Shown: positions 34,501 through 45,693 of the stretch, in pieces
Position numbering within the stretch: the stretch's first letter is position 1
Layout: every line of letters starts with the position of its first letter
From: Paraconiothyrium sp. Pb-2020
Taxonomy: Eukaryota; Ascomycota; Dothideomycetes; Pleosporales; Didymosphaeriaceae
NCBI GenBank assembly: GCA_022419385.1
Contig: JAJUBI010000003.1
Span: 3,162,001-3,226,000, forward strand
Reading direction: 5' to 3'
Length of the DNA stretch: 64,000 bases
The notes under the pieces: generated by a model
What the model saw: the letters and a program-made list of their open reading frames with translations, nothing else
What the model was told of the DNA's origin: nothing
The model's database searches: none
Position numbers and translations under genes: made by a program

Positions 34501-37500
34501 AAGCATTCCTTGGCTCGCAATGACAATCGAATGTTGTGTCAAGGCTCTATATAGAGATGGAACGAGGGACCAGAATTCCGGTGCTTTGAGCGCCTCGTGA
34601 GTGATAGAGCTGGTGAGAGGTGCGCCTTTCTCGTGGCGCATGGAACTTGATGGGTCAGAGTGCGCGCTGGTAGGAACTTCTGTCAAGTTGGAACTGTTCG
34701 CCGTGACAGCTTTGCGAGTATTGGCATTACCCTCTCGGGCAGCCCAGATACGTCGGTTGAGCACAACAGCCTGTCGGGCATGTCTTGCAGCATTCTTGTA
34801 GTCTCCTTTACTGGAGCAGCGAAGAGATGAGACATAGCAAGCTTCTGCTATAATTCTGTTGAATATCATACGCCCAGAAAGGCTCGTGGAGGACTTCGAA
34901 AGGTCGGTGAAAGTGCTATTGTTCCGAGCAAGTGTCTCTGCGGCAGAGAGTGTACTGTCACTGTTGTGTGTAAGCCCAAGTGATAGAGAACGGCTAGGAG
35001 GTATCTTACCATTTGGAAGAATTCCCGATAATCAAGAGGTACTCAGCGTAGCCTATGTGCCATCGCAACTTCGCCTCGACCGAGGCGGTCTGGTTCAACA
35101 ACACTCCAGCTTTTGCAAACGCCAGTCCTGCCCTGCCAGAATATCCTAGTCGCAAGAATTGTAAGCCCAGCGTGCTTAAAGCTAAAATCATTGCCGATCG
35201 GTCTGAGGCTGCCTGGAGCTCCAGAATTCGGATAAGCAGATGAAGTACTGGAAGTGCTTCGTATTCTTCGCCCTTGGCGCAAAAGAAGTCCACACTTGCT
35301 TGGATCGCATCCAGCCAGTTGCTAGTATTATCAATTTGATCTTCCACCTCAACCCAAGTTGTTGTAGTGTCAAGTATAGACTCCCAAATACTGAAGCAGC
35401 TGCGAAACTTTTGGAGCGACAGGTCACCTTGGTCTAATAGGGTTTTAAGGATTATCATAGCTTTTAGATGATCTCCGAATCGGGACAGGTTGTGATCCTT
35501 CGTTTGGTTGATGTCAACATCGCATCCTGGCTGATGATCTTCTGAAGTGTAGGCATCCGATATAATGTTCGGGTACATCTGTGATAGTTGCAGAAGTAGT
35601 AAGTGTAGCCTTTGTTGTCTCACCGGAAACTGTTTAGGCGTATATATGGTGACAAGGCGGTCCGCCATAGCTTGTACCGATGAGTTAAGAGCAACATCCC
35701 AAGTGCGGTGTTTCGATAAGGTTTGTTCGTACATTCCTAGCTGCCATTCAAGCAGTGCTCCGCGCACAAGAATAGTGTGCTCGAAGCTGTCGAAGAAAGC
35801 GAGCTCATCAGATTTGCTTAGGCCGTGTTTCGTGAACGAGCGATGATACAGCCTGAGGACTCGCCCCAGATCAATGATAGAGGGATTTGTCTTGAACACA
35901 TGTACAATAGGGTAGTTACACGCGGCTTCAACAATTGCTTCGCATAGATCGTCATTTAGCGATATCCGAATGCATTCAGCGTACGCCTCACGGGACTCCT
36001 GAACACGGTCCAGCCTATCTAGCTCTTCGCCTAGTCGTTCTAGTTTCAAGGTGAGCTGTCCGGCTTCTTTCTCCGCTTGTGGTCTTGAATGAAGAAGCGC
36101 AATAGACCGTTGCATGGCCGTTAGATCGGGTGCGGAATCAGAATCTAGCTTTTGTAGTTGTCGACGAAGGGTCCAGTATGAGTTAGAAAATTTGACAAAG
36201 ACAGACTGCGTGCCCTCTTGCAACGTGAAGGACGCATCGTCATTGTTTACCGACTCTTCCTCAAGCTGTGATATGAAGCGCACGCAATCTTGAATCAATG
36301 CGTCAAGTTCTTCCCATGCGGCAATCGATGTGAGTGGCAGTCTGCAACAGACTGTCACAGCATCAACTGTGCTCCTCGTAAGCTTAGAAGCAATGGCGAA
36401 ACGTGCCTGATATGACTTTAATTTTCCAGGAGAGGAATCGCTGGTAGGCCGGCTTCCCATGAATCTTCTGGAAAATTGTATGCTCACTGCGACGATGCGT
36501 ACACACTGTTCGCGAAGCGTTGGTGACCATCTTGCGTCATCTGCTGAAGCAATGGATGATAAGATACGGCTGGCTATACGCCGTAATGCGTGGACCTCTA
36601 ACAGTAGCGTCTCCAGATCCCTGCCTGTTCCGTCCAAGCTACCGGAAAGCATTTCGAGAGCAGTGTCGATGGTGGCTTCTTGATCCGGTTTTGATGATCC
36701 CTTCAAGAAAGCTTCGAGAGAAAGGGCGGCGACGCGGACCGATCGAACCGCAATTGCTGCCGAAGACTCTTTCATGATAGAAGAAGAATTACTTCCCAAC
36801 CATCGAAATGCTTCATCGGGGAGACCAGCAGCACGTGCGAGTGATGCAAGCGTCAAATTATTATTCTCAGGCAAGCCCTCTCCATCTCTTTGCGCAAAGT
36901 CAGTGGTTTTGCCTGTACCCAGCAAGTTCGAATACAAGGACTCGGCAATCTTGTACTGCTTTGCGGCGGATAAGGTTGATCGTCTCGTAAAAGCCACGAG
37001 ACATTTTCCGAAAGGCTCAATGAGATCCTTGTGCTTATCGCCTTGGTGTTGAGCCAACGCCCACCACTGTTGTCGAATCCCGAACGCGAGATGTTGCAGG
37101 CACAGAACGATATCTGGAGAAGGTTGTGGCTGCTCGTCGTCAGCTGAGGGAGATATACTGGGACAAAGATTAAGGATAGTCTGCGCGAGTGATTCCAGCT
37201 GGCGCGCTGCTTTAGGCTGCTGCGCCTTCTCTTTCGCAGTGTGCAATATGAGGCCAGTGGGGTTCGAAGGATGCGAAAGCTTGAGATAGTTCCAGACCGC
37301 TTCCACATGGCGTGGACGTTTGAGTCGCCCAATTACACGTAGCGCGTAGATCTGCAGATTGATGATGATGGGAATTGCCGCATTGGCGCGATCCACGTCG
37401 CCAAAGTCCAAGAGTGCTGCCAAACTTTCTTTTTCCGATGGAGGGACCTGCTGAGACGTGGATCGGCCAGAGGCTGGTCGTGATTCCTCTCTTTCATTGT

Positions 37501-38236
37501 TCCGAAGTGTATGCATGTTCAGCCTCTTCTTCAATAAGCGCATTTCCTTTACTGCAAGGCTGTCTAGGCCATGAGTCACCAGCTTTCCAACCAGCGACAG
37601 CCGTCCATTTTCCAAAGCGAGATCAGGCGTATTATTCCCTACGAACCGAGCACCCTCTGATGTGCTCAGGTATGCGAATCCTAGCCTAGCGCATTCGGCA
37701 GTCGCAATAAGGCTTGCGTCGGGGTCAGTGAAGGTCGGGTAGGACGAAGAACGGCGCAATGCCTTTGGTCTTGCCGATGAATTGGTAGCCTGGCTGACTG
37801 GGCGTTCTTTCAGTGGGTGACTCGAGACGGAAGTGCTCTTTGCGTGAGGTTTTGGCGCATTCGTCGCAACGTTCGGAGGGGGCTTTGATGCGGGCGGGGA
37901 TTTGGCTGTTCGTTGCGTCACTGGGATCTTTAGGGCATCGGTAAGAGACTTGAGAGTGGCGTTCACCGTCTGTGTCGCCAGTATATACCGTTGTCGCGGA
38001 GAGAGGTCGTGCTCCGCCTTAGATGCGTTAGCTGTGCCGGGTCGCCTACGAGCTATCGTCTGGGCGCTGGGCGCTCTTGCGTTTTTGACGCGTAGGTTCT
38101 CTTTCTGCGACTGAGTTGTGTCTCCGGAAAGCAAGTTCTGGAGCTCCGCAACGGTCGCGGCCGTACATGTTGCTATCGACTGCAACTCGATTTCGATGTT
38201 TTTTAGGCGCGTTGCCGTCGCGTCCTCTTTGGCCAT
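31568..38236 (-). CDS. ESP1: Separase (C50 cysteine protease, cohesin cleavage)
   Basis: Cleaves the cohesin kleisin subunit at anaphase onset to release sister chromatids; held inactive by securin until then. Exons 35010-38236, 33390-34960 and 31568-33342 with introns of 49 and 47 nt give 2,190 residues, normal for fungal separase. The start MAKEDATATRL opens the long first exon. About 1,600 residues form the helical superhelix (TPR/ARM-like), with a Ser/Lys-rich stretch near residues 60-180. The catalytic domain is at the C-terminus: LPWESLPCLEKLSVSRLPSL, the His block LVLFFGHGSGAQYI (about residue 2000), the Cys block FLFGCSSVHLSDNG (about 2040), and AGAPAVLGMLWDVTDKDCDR. A basic, Ser/Lys-rich insert (KKRKGKGRVAQL) follows. 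Both catalytic residues are present, so an active protease is expected. Confidence 0.96.
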
Positions 38237-39096
38237 AATTCCAGGGTATCAGAGTTCATGTGCGTATGCGATTCTTCATAGAGGCGCTAGTATATACATT
38301 GTAGGAAGAGGAGGCCCTGACTGGAGGGTTGCACGAGACGTATGTTCTGGTGGTGCTGAATCGTCCCGTCCCAATGTAAACAGTCTAGGTAGTTTTCGAT
38401 TTAGCGCAAGTGCAGGGGTTCGCGTCGCGGCAGCTCTGCTAACGACGTACCACGACACTTTGCGCCCAGATCCAGGATGTTTCTTGACTGAACTCCCGAG
38501 GTCCCTCCTATCGCACGTGTTGCTTACGAGGCTGGAGGACACATGTAAGGCATGAGGGCTAGAAGACCGCTCCTGCCTGGCGGCAAGGTAGGCAAGAAAC
38601 GAACCCTCTTGAGAAGCAAGCATACCTCCTCGCGGGAACGAAACAGTGTAGGGATCTGCCCAATCGCACGGCGATCGTCTCTAATCAATCATGTGTGTAT
38701 GCCTCCGAACATCAATATCTCGTCTGTGAGTATCATGCGGCATCGGCACGCCACGTACGTAGTGTACAGCCACAACAGGATGCCTCACCAACCAACTTGG
38801 GGTAAAACCTTGATGGCTTTGGAATGATAGCGCTTCGCTCCGCCTCGCAAGACTGTTATTGCTACCCATGCTATGGAGCATCCGACGAGATATATATCCG
38901 TGGGACATGAAAACCTTCCGCTACCATTTTGCATTATATACCGATGATCAATCACAATCATTCGAGAATTTCCAAAGCCAGACTTAGTTTGCGAAACCAA
39001 CCTCTACTACCATATAGCACCACATCCGAAGACAACTTCATCAGCAGCACCTACGCAGTCTGCCTCCCTCGCACGGTTTATTTCAAACCTCTCAAG
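38237..39096. other. Intergenic region between divergent genes
   Basis: No gene seen. It should carry the separase promoter (minus) and that of the proline-rich unknown gene (plus). An open frame joins 38929-39096 to the downstream gene, but its sequence lacks features and is treated here as 5' leader. Confidence 0.5.
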
Positions 39097-39888
39097 ATGA
39101 GAGTTCCCGAGAAACTCGTGCCTTCCATTACCACCGACGCCGCAAAACCGGCACCTCCTGCATACAATGAATCACAACCGTCATATACTGGGGATGGGAA
39201 GCAACCACCACCACCAGGATACAGCCTCAGCGAGTCAACAACGCACCCATCATATCATGATCCACAACACCCACGGTCCTCGCGGTTCCCAACACAATTC
39301 AACGTCTACATGCATTTCAGCACTTTCTCTTTGGGTCTCCACGAACAAGATAAACTTTTTACAGTCGTGCAAACTGGGTGGAGAAAACCCATGACACTTA
39401 TTCAGGGCTCTGATACGAAAACGTCTCCGCTTTCAACACTCAAGATGAAAGGTATGGGAAGTACCTCGATATTGACCATCTTTCCACACGACGGCGGTGA
39501 GCTATCCTCCCCGCTGGAAGTCACTATCGAGAACCACTCCACAAAGCACTGCTTCTGCGTTGCCCTTCCTAACAAAGTTCCTCAATACTTTGAGTGGCGC
39601 AGCTCCAAGAGCGAAGAGGTGCAGGCATTAGGTGCGTACAAGCGCGGCTGGAAGCTTGTCTGGTTACGAAAGGACGGAAGCAAAGATGAAATCGTCGCTG
39701 CAAGTGTTCTGAACAACACGATGAGTAAGAAGAAGGGGCTTAAGTTCGGGTTCTTCAATGCTGGGCTTGATGGGACGCTGGGCGATACTTTTCAGATTGC
39801 AGCTATTACAACGGCGATGAGTGATTTTGAGGTGTTTGTGAATACGAACGTCGCGATTGCGGGGAGTGCGAGTGCGGGGTCGAGTTAA
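39097..39888 (+). CDS. Proline-rich conserved fungal protein, possibly tubby/LURP-like fold
   Basis: A single-exon frame giving 263 residues from MRVPEKLVPS; an in-frame upstream ATG at 38929 would add 56 residues with no obvious role. Residues 15-65 are Pro/Tyr/Ser-rich with PPAYNES and PPPPGYS motifs, resembling short PY-like adaptor-binding sites. The remaining 190 residues look like a compact beta-rich domain: FNVYMHFSTFSLGLHEQDKL, then GSTSILTIFPHD, KLVWLRKDGS and GLKFGFFNAGL. The alternation resembles tubby C-terminal-like (LURP-one) domains, but I cannot confirm this by eye. No signal peptide or membrane helix. Function unknown. Confidence 0.65.
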   Translation: MRVPEKLVPSITTDAAKPAPPAYNESQPSYTGDGKQPPPPGYSLSESTTHPSYHDPQHPRSSRFPTQFNVYMHFSTFSLGLHEQDKLFTVVQTGWRKPMTLIQGSDTKTSPLSTLKMKGMGSTSILTIFPHDGGELSSPLEVTIENHSTKHCFCVALPNKVPQYFEWRSSKSEEVQALGAYKRGWKLVWLRKDGSKDEIVAASVLNNTMSKKKGLKFGFFNAGLDGTLGDTFQIAAITTAMSDFEVFVNTNVAIAGSASAGSS

Positions 39889-40149
39889 GGGAGGTGTTGG
39901 GCACTCTTGGTGGTGTAATATATTGGAGATAGATAACTATTCTCTACAATCACTATGATACTTAGTCATTCAAGCTATTTAGGTTGATAAGTCTCGAAAC
40001 CGACCGGTTTGAACTCCACCCAACGTGTAGCCCAGCCCAAGACTACAGCAACGCCTCGCTATGTTGTATAAACAAATCCTGACTCGAACCATCCATGAAT
40101 AATTGTTCCAAACCCGTACACCGGTATCAGAATCAGCAACGAAGCTCAG

Positions 40150-41919
40150 CTACTGACTTTGCATTGGCAATACCTTGCCAGAATCGACAATGATCTGTTC
40201 GTCCAGGCGAGCAGCAATATCGCCATACTCTAGTCTCTTCCATGTTGAAATCCGCGCTTGGTTGGTGTCGACTTCGAAGAGGCGAATCCGTCGATGAAAG
40301 CCGCCGTAGCCACCATATCCTCCAAAGCCACTCCCGCCAGCGTAGCACATCCACAGCTCAGGATCGCTCTGCTGGTTCTTTGAAAGCATGCAGTAGTCGT
40401 TCGCATGGTCGTGACCGCATGATACGACTTTGATGCCCTGTCCCACTAGAGCATCTTTAAAATGTGTGTTGAAGTGTGGCGCAGTGACACGCTCTGGGTC
40501 CTGACCGAGACGTTCATTCTCTACAATGGCATATTCTGGGAGAGGAATATGAATGAAGGCCATGTCTAGATGGATGTGGGTGTACTTCAAGTGCGATTCT
40601 TTCAGGCCATCGGCAGCCTTCTTGAACCATTGGATCTGATTGGGTTTGAGCCAGTCGTAGCCTTTGTACTTCTTCTCGTCTTTGGAGTAGGCGTGAGTAT
40701 CGAGGAAGTAGAGTGTGAGGGCAGAATGTTTGTTGGCTCCATGGGCGAGGACTTCAACGTAGTAATTGCCTACACCCATACTGCCATCAATAGACGTAGG
40801 TCCGGCCTCAGAAAGCGAGTAGGGGAGCGACTCGTAAAGCTGCATTTGACTAGCACGGCTGAGTACGCCTCCTTCGTCATCGTGGTTGCCAAAGATGGCG
40901 GCATATGGGATCTTGCGCTCGATAAGAACAGCGGTAATCTTGAAAAGCGCCTATAAAGTGTCAATAGCGTCTTTGTAGATCAGTAGCCTAGACTTACGCT
41001 GGGAACATCGGGTGCTGTGCCACCGTTAACTTGGTCGCCGGATAGGACCACCAGATCAGGCTTCTCATCATCCAGCAACCTCTCTACAAACTCCATGGTC
41101 CTCGTGTCGGCATCACAATGTCCACCATTGTAGTCTTTCGGCTCTGGGTCTCTGCAGGGTCGTACTCCGGTGCTGAGATGCAGATCTGATATCTGCATAA
41201 TCTTAAATTTACCATCCTTTGTGATTCTAGGGACAGGTTTCGAGACCGCCTCGGGCTGACCTCTGCGAATCGATAGATGTGGCACCTTGTCGTCACCACC
41301 GGCATCCAGATGTACAGCCCCATTGGGAACTAGCTCCCATCCAGGGCGAGATTCTGTCGCGTCCGCGCCGAAGAGTACATCTACAGCAGTAATGGTCTTC
41401 TTCGAGTCGCTTGCGTGCCGCTTGGCCGACCGCTTGATCCATATGCCGGCGGGACGCGACTCCCACTTCTCGGATGCTTGCGACTTGTCCCCCATAGCAG
41501 GATCTAGCTTTCCTGTGCGCACGTCCACAATGACTTTTTCTTCATCTGTGAGCTCCTCCTCTTTCTTGCGCTTGATATGTACATATGCCTTCGACACCCA
41601 ACCCGTGCCCAGGTACAAGTCCTTTTCCACACGATGCCATTGTTGTTGGTCGAGATGACACTTCGCTATCGGATTCAACGATGAGCACGTCTGTATAGTA
41701 ATGTCTGTGATTACGAGGCCTTCGTGGTGGAGCGGGAGGTGGTTGTGCACAGCTTGCGGGAGCACGCTGTAGCGGCTGTCGAGGAATAACACCAGGAGAA
41801 CGACGATGGATGCGAGCAGACCGAGCTGGACCGATGTCCGAACCTGGACCGTAGTCAGTATCGTCGGTTGGTTACACCGTGGCCGGTGGGAGACATGCGA
41901 TTCTGCGCGGCGCAGGCAT
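40150..41919 (-). CDS. DCR2: DCR2-like calcineurin-type phosphoesterase with membrane anchor
   Basis: Metallophosphatase of the Dcr2/Sia1 group; yeast Dcr2 acts in cell-cycle entry and unfolded-protein-response control. My model: exons 41899-41919, 40998-41843 and 40150-40950, 555 residues. Exon 1 codes only MPAPRRI. Its intron (41844-41898) would be GC-AG with a TACTGAC branch site and yields the family N-terminus RRIVRTSVQLG. A signal-anchor helix follows (LLASIVVLLVLFL). Metal-binding motifs: QISDLHLSTG, LVVLSGDQVNG, AAIFGNHDDEGG, FIHIPLPEY and VVSCGHDHANDY. If the GC donor is wrong, the frame is open upstream to 42095 with an unlikely N-terminus. The enzyme family is certain; the first exon is moderately so. 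A gene for tRNA methyltransferase is divergent at 272 bp. Confidence 0.85.
41844..41898 (-). other. Probable GC-AG intron in the DCR2-like gene
   Basis: 55 nt, donor AATC/GCATGT, branch TACTGAC, acceptor GTCCAG. The only GT alternative giving the right frame would make a 34-nt intron, too short for this genome. Confidence 0.5.
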
Positions 41920-42190
41920 GGCGCTCTGAGAGACCTCCGCGGGGAAACTGCTGGACACACACCACGGGTGCGGTCATGAAAGAATATCAAAGAGACTCTG
42001 TACACCAGATAGCCATAGTCGCTTGCGTTAGTGGGCTTGGGTCTCGGATGGAGCGTGAACTGTATGGTGCAGGTGACTTGTTTCAACGTCTGCAAGTCGA
42101 CGGTGTCGGCTTGGCCTCAAGCTCAGTGCCACTTCCGGGCTCACCTCCGCTCCGCCGTCAAATCCCGCCCCTTGCTTGTACATGCAAGCC
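41920..42190. promoter_or_regulatory. Bidirectional promoter between DCR2-like and TRM61-like genes
   Basis: The two start codons face away from each other 271 bp apart, so both promoters must overlap here. No clear TATA box is visible. This is inferred from gene placement. Confidence 0.5.
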
Positions 42191-43590
42191 ATGCGCTTCT
42201 CAAAGTCGATTGAACGCGCATCTGCACAGCTACAGTCGCGCTCGATTAAGAGGAGCTTCTCGACTAGCACCTTCCTCAGGCGAGCTTTCCAAGGCATGCG
42301 CGCTGTCCGTCCTGCCCCGCCGACGAGATGCTAACAATTCTATAGAAGGTGATGTCGTACTTCTGAAAGAGAAGAAGAATGCAGGCCATGACGGAGTTCT
42401 AGTGAAACTTCAGGCCACAAAACAAACACACACCCATCGTGGGAACCTAGCACATGCGGACATCATCGGGAAAGAGCCGCGACAGCTTGTACACTCGGCG
42501 CGCGGAAATGCGTACCGCATCCACGAGCCCACGCTTGCAGAGTACGTCCGTCTGACGCCGCGTCTGGTTACTCCTGTGCGTCCACTGCATCGAACGCGTC
42601 AAACGCCTTCGAAACGAGTGAAGAGCGCCTAACAAAAGCCAGATATATCCTTCCGATGCGAATCTGATTGTGTCTTTACTAGACATCCACGTCGACACGC
42701 CCTCCCCTAGCACCAATGGTAGCCCACCGGTGGAGATACTCGAGGCTGGTACCGGTCATGGAGCGCTGACCTTACACCTCGCTCGTGCAATACATGCTGC
42801 GAATTCACCTCTCCCGAAGCTCCACAATTATGCCTCAGAACAGGAAGCAGAAGATCCAGTCTACCTAGGGGAGTCCATTGCGGACATACAGGACGCGAAT
42901 GCTGAGTCCTGGCGGACATGCCGAGGTGCTATCATACACACGCTAGATATCTCCAGCAAGCACTCGAAGCATGCGCGAAAGATTGTAGAAGGCTTCAAGA
43001 ATGGCATATATGCCGGCAATGTCGACTTCCATCTTGGAGACCCCGGGTCCTGGATCAAGGAACAGCAAAAGGCTAGGAAGACCCAAGACCCATTCTTGTC
43101 CCATGTGATTTTGGACCTCCCAGGTGCAGACACACATTTGGACGTTGTGGCATTAGCGTTACATGTCGACGGTCTGCTTGCAGTTTTCAACCCTAGCATC
43201 ACCCAGATCGTGGAATGTGTCGAGAATATTCGTAAAAACAGGATGCCCTACCTGCTCGACCGAGTCATCGAGCTGGGCGCGAGCACCATCCGTGAATGGG
43301 ATGTGAGAGCTGTACGCCCCAGAGCAACCCTAAAGAGAGCGGAGCACAAGGATGCGCCAGATCCCTCATCCGGCGCAAAGTCGATTGACTCTATTGAGGG
43401 ACAGGAGGCCAGAGACGACGAGCTGGCACAAGATCTTGCCCAAAATGAAGAGAAGTGGGCAATGGTTTGCCGGCCCAAAGCAGGTCAGGAGGTAGTTGGC
43501 GGTGGCTTTGTAGCTTTATGGAGGAAGATGGAGCCTGCAAACCGGTCTGAATCGCCGGAACCCTCTGCGGCGGCTACGGAGCAGGCCTAG
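42191..43590 (+). CDS. Mitochondrial-type TRM61-like tRNA (adenine-58-N1) methyltransferase
   Basis: Predicted class I SAM methyltransferase of the Trm61/Gcd14 family, forming m1A58 in tRNA. Exons 42191-42293, 42346-42575 and 42643-43590 sum to 426 residues. Exon 1 lies in a different frame from exon 2 and reads MRFSKSIERASAQLQSRSIK followed by RSFSTSTFLRRAFQ: basic, Ser-rich, no acid cluster, like a mitochondrial presequence. Its intron begins CAAG/GCATGC (GC donor), has a GCTAAC branch site and a TATAG acceptor, and restores EGDVVLLKEKK. Then come the Trm61 N-domain (YRIHEPTLAEYVRLTPRLVT), motif I (ILEAGTGHGALTLHLARAI), and HVILDLPGADTHLDVVALAL. The acidic stretch at 225-260 is family-typical. 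Targeting is inferred from exon 1. Confidence 0.83.
42294..42345 (+). other. Probable GC-AG intron in the TRM61-like gene
   Basis: 52 nt, donor CAAG/GCATGC, branch GCTAAC 10 nt before acceptor TATAG. GT donors in the preceding 100 nt leave the wrong phase, while this one joins a presequence to the enzyme in frame. Confidence 0.7.
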
Positions 43591-44011
43591 AGCTTCTGAG
43601 TACGAGTAGATCAAATGTACAACGTAACACATTCACCGCTGTCCCACTTGGACGGGCTTCACGCTGTCACGATGCAGCTGTTCACTCGATTAACGCGCGC
43701 CACGTGATGTCTGCGGCACCTGGACTCTGCCCCGCGGTAAGCTTGGAGCTCTCTCGTCCAGCAATTGGAGGGAGCAGCTCAGCACTAACGCGCACACGGC
43801 AATGGTCTGTAGAGAAGGCAGTGGATTTTGTGCGTTGTCAAGAGCTCGACGCCGAGCATGATTGGCTCAGCATCGGAGTTTATAAACGCTGGGCCAATCA
43901 TGCACAGACAGTCGCGCTTTCCGCTTTCACTGGGTGCGCATTTAACAGTACCTCCGCCCTTCCACCTCAATCCCACCCCACCTGTTTCCTTCTGAGCCTT
44001 GGAAGCGAAAA
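43591..44011. other. Intergenic region
   Basis: No gene seen. Contains the promoter of the small five-exon gene; bases 43855-43905 hold two copies of gccaatca-like/tgattggct (CCAAT-box) sequence in opposite orientation, possible CBC/HAP sites. Confidence 0.45.
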
Positions 44012-44724
44012 ATGAGCGGTGCGGGCGAGAACCGGTAAGCTTCCTCCGACGCGTTTGATCGACGGATCTGGTCTCATAGCAGATAGGAGTAGCTGGCAGC
44101 GGCCGCAGGGACGAGGCAACCGTGCCTCTGGCTCGAACAATCCAGGCAAAGATGGCGGGAGGCAGCAGGCTATGTCGGCGCTGTCTGGCAACGCGTGGAA
44201 GGGAAAAGGTCAGGGCGGCGGCGAGCGGGCGCAGGCGCAGACAACGACTGTCCCCGCAGATCAGCACATACCCGTCAAGGACTTCAATGCTGGCGAAGTC
44301 AAGGAGTTCCTGAAGAAGAGTAAGCACGCATAGCTTGTAGCGGGGTATCACTTGGAGTGTGGAGCTCCTCGGTGACCTCCAGGGCTTCCCCGCCAACTGA
44401 AGGGCTGCATCTAACGTGCGTCGCAGAATATCTTGAGAGCGTCGCAGGTACATCTTCCTCAGGACAACGCGGTTGGAACAGACATGGGAACTAAACGCAA
44501 ACATCTAGACCAACCATCCGCATATCACAAGGTACAAGGGGACTCTGTAGCAAAGAGGAGCAGCGGTGCCTGGGGCTCTCGAGGTATGCCTGAAGTTGCG
44601 CAGGTTCATTCGACTGGAGTAACATAATGCAGGCAACATGCCACACCTTATGCCCAGTGGGCAGGACTTCTTCACGCAGCTCAAGAAGCAGCTGGTGTCT
44701 CTCGATCAGGCCAAGCCTTCGTAA
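44012..44724 (+). CDS. Small conserved-looking Gly-rich protein, five exons
   Basis: I built this gene from short exons: 44012-44034, 44087-44319, 44427-44447 (21 nt), 44509-44583 and 44633-44724. All four introns are GT-AG (52, 107, 61 and 49 nt) and phases close exactly, giving 147 residues. The first half is Gly/Arg/Gln-rich (RPQGRGNRASG, GNAWKGKGQGGGERAQ), the middle has an amphipathic helix (VKDFNAGEVKEFLKKKYLES), and the end is SSGAWGSRGNMPHLMPSGQD then FFTQLKKQLVSL. No signal peptide or membrane segment. I do not recognise a named family; low-complexity RGG-like sequence hints at RNA association, but that is a guess. Coherent splicing and the structured C-terminus make a real gene likely. 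Confidence 0.65.
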
Positions 44725-45693
44725 CCGCAATACGGTTGTCACGCGTTTCCTTCCAGCGGCATTCTAGGGCATAACGGGAGTTCACGGGCTATCGCATTCT
44801 TCTCACTACACTATACTCTGTCCTACGGTGGCTATTTACGAAGACGTTTCGGTTCTTGTTCAAAAGATACGGTAAATGTGTAAATCAAGGACGGGCATTG
44901 TAGCACATGGCGTTGGCGGAGCATGGCAATTACGATTCCTGGTATTGTGGGGATACCCATCTCTCTGGACTCATATAAGGGGCGTCATTTTGTGCTTGGA
45001 AAGGACGGCAAAGATTCCGTGCGGTCCCACGAAATGGCTCGTACTTGATCTGTATATAGTCGTAATGGACTGGCTCTTGCGATAAAGTGCAGGTCGGTGG
45101 GCGTCAGCAACTGCTTGCAAATATGTTATCAGATGGTGACTGTGATGGCCGTTTTGACGTGTTAGGGGTATATGTGCTGGGATGTCAATAGTTGCGGATG
45201 TGACGAGAAAGGCGAAATGGCGTTGTCAAGGAGCTTGCACCCGCGATTCGGTCAACAAACATTCGTGCGTCCCGCAGCGCGCGCCTACACTCCACATACC
45301 AAATTCTTCGCATGCTGTTGCGCCTCGTACACTGTGACAACCAGTCCGGGAGCCTACATTGCCACTTTGTGACATCGCAATCATTTGCTGCATCGCTACA
45401 GGCAGCCAAGACCGGCGACTACAACGCATCGCATTCCACACCCCAAGACCCACCACCCAACGCACGCGTCGCTACCCCTCGTTCGCGGTGGCAACCTGGT
45501 CCACGGACCTGGAAACATACGGCATAGGGCAGATCAAGGGACTGCACGCCGCTACACACGCCGCAGCGTAAAGCCGTCTCATATCCGCACTCACGGATGC
45601 GCAACTTCACCGGCCACCACAGCAGTCCCACCGCTTCTATCCTCTCCCACCACGTCATTAGCGCTCTGCCGCGCAAATCATAACTGAAACAAC
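44725..45693. other. Intergenic region
   Basis: No gene seen; frames on both strands at 45185-45850 are shadows or Arg/His/Pro-rich noise. The stretch before 45694 is C/A-rich, like other promoters here. Confidence 0.55.

Noticed and set aside
34860..34960. A suspected frameshift in separase just after the first intron
   Set aside because: On recounting bases I had added one A. The true sequence reads through DLSKSSTSLSGRM without a frame change, and exon lengths sum to 2,191 codons including the stop.
42049..42632. Cytosolic start of the TRM61-like gene at the upstream in-frame ATG
   Set aside because: The intervening sequence shows no protein features, while the alternative exon encodes a typical presequence with good splice and branch signals.
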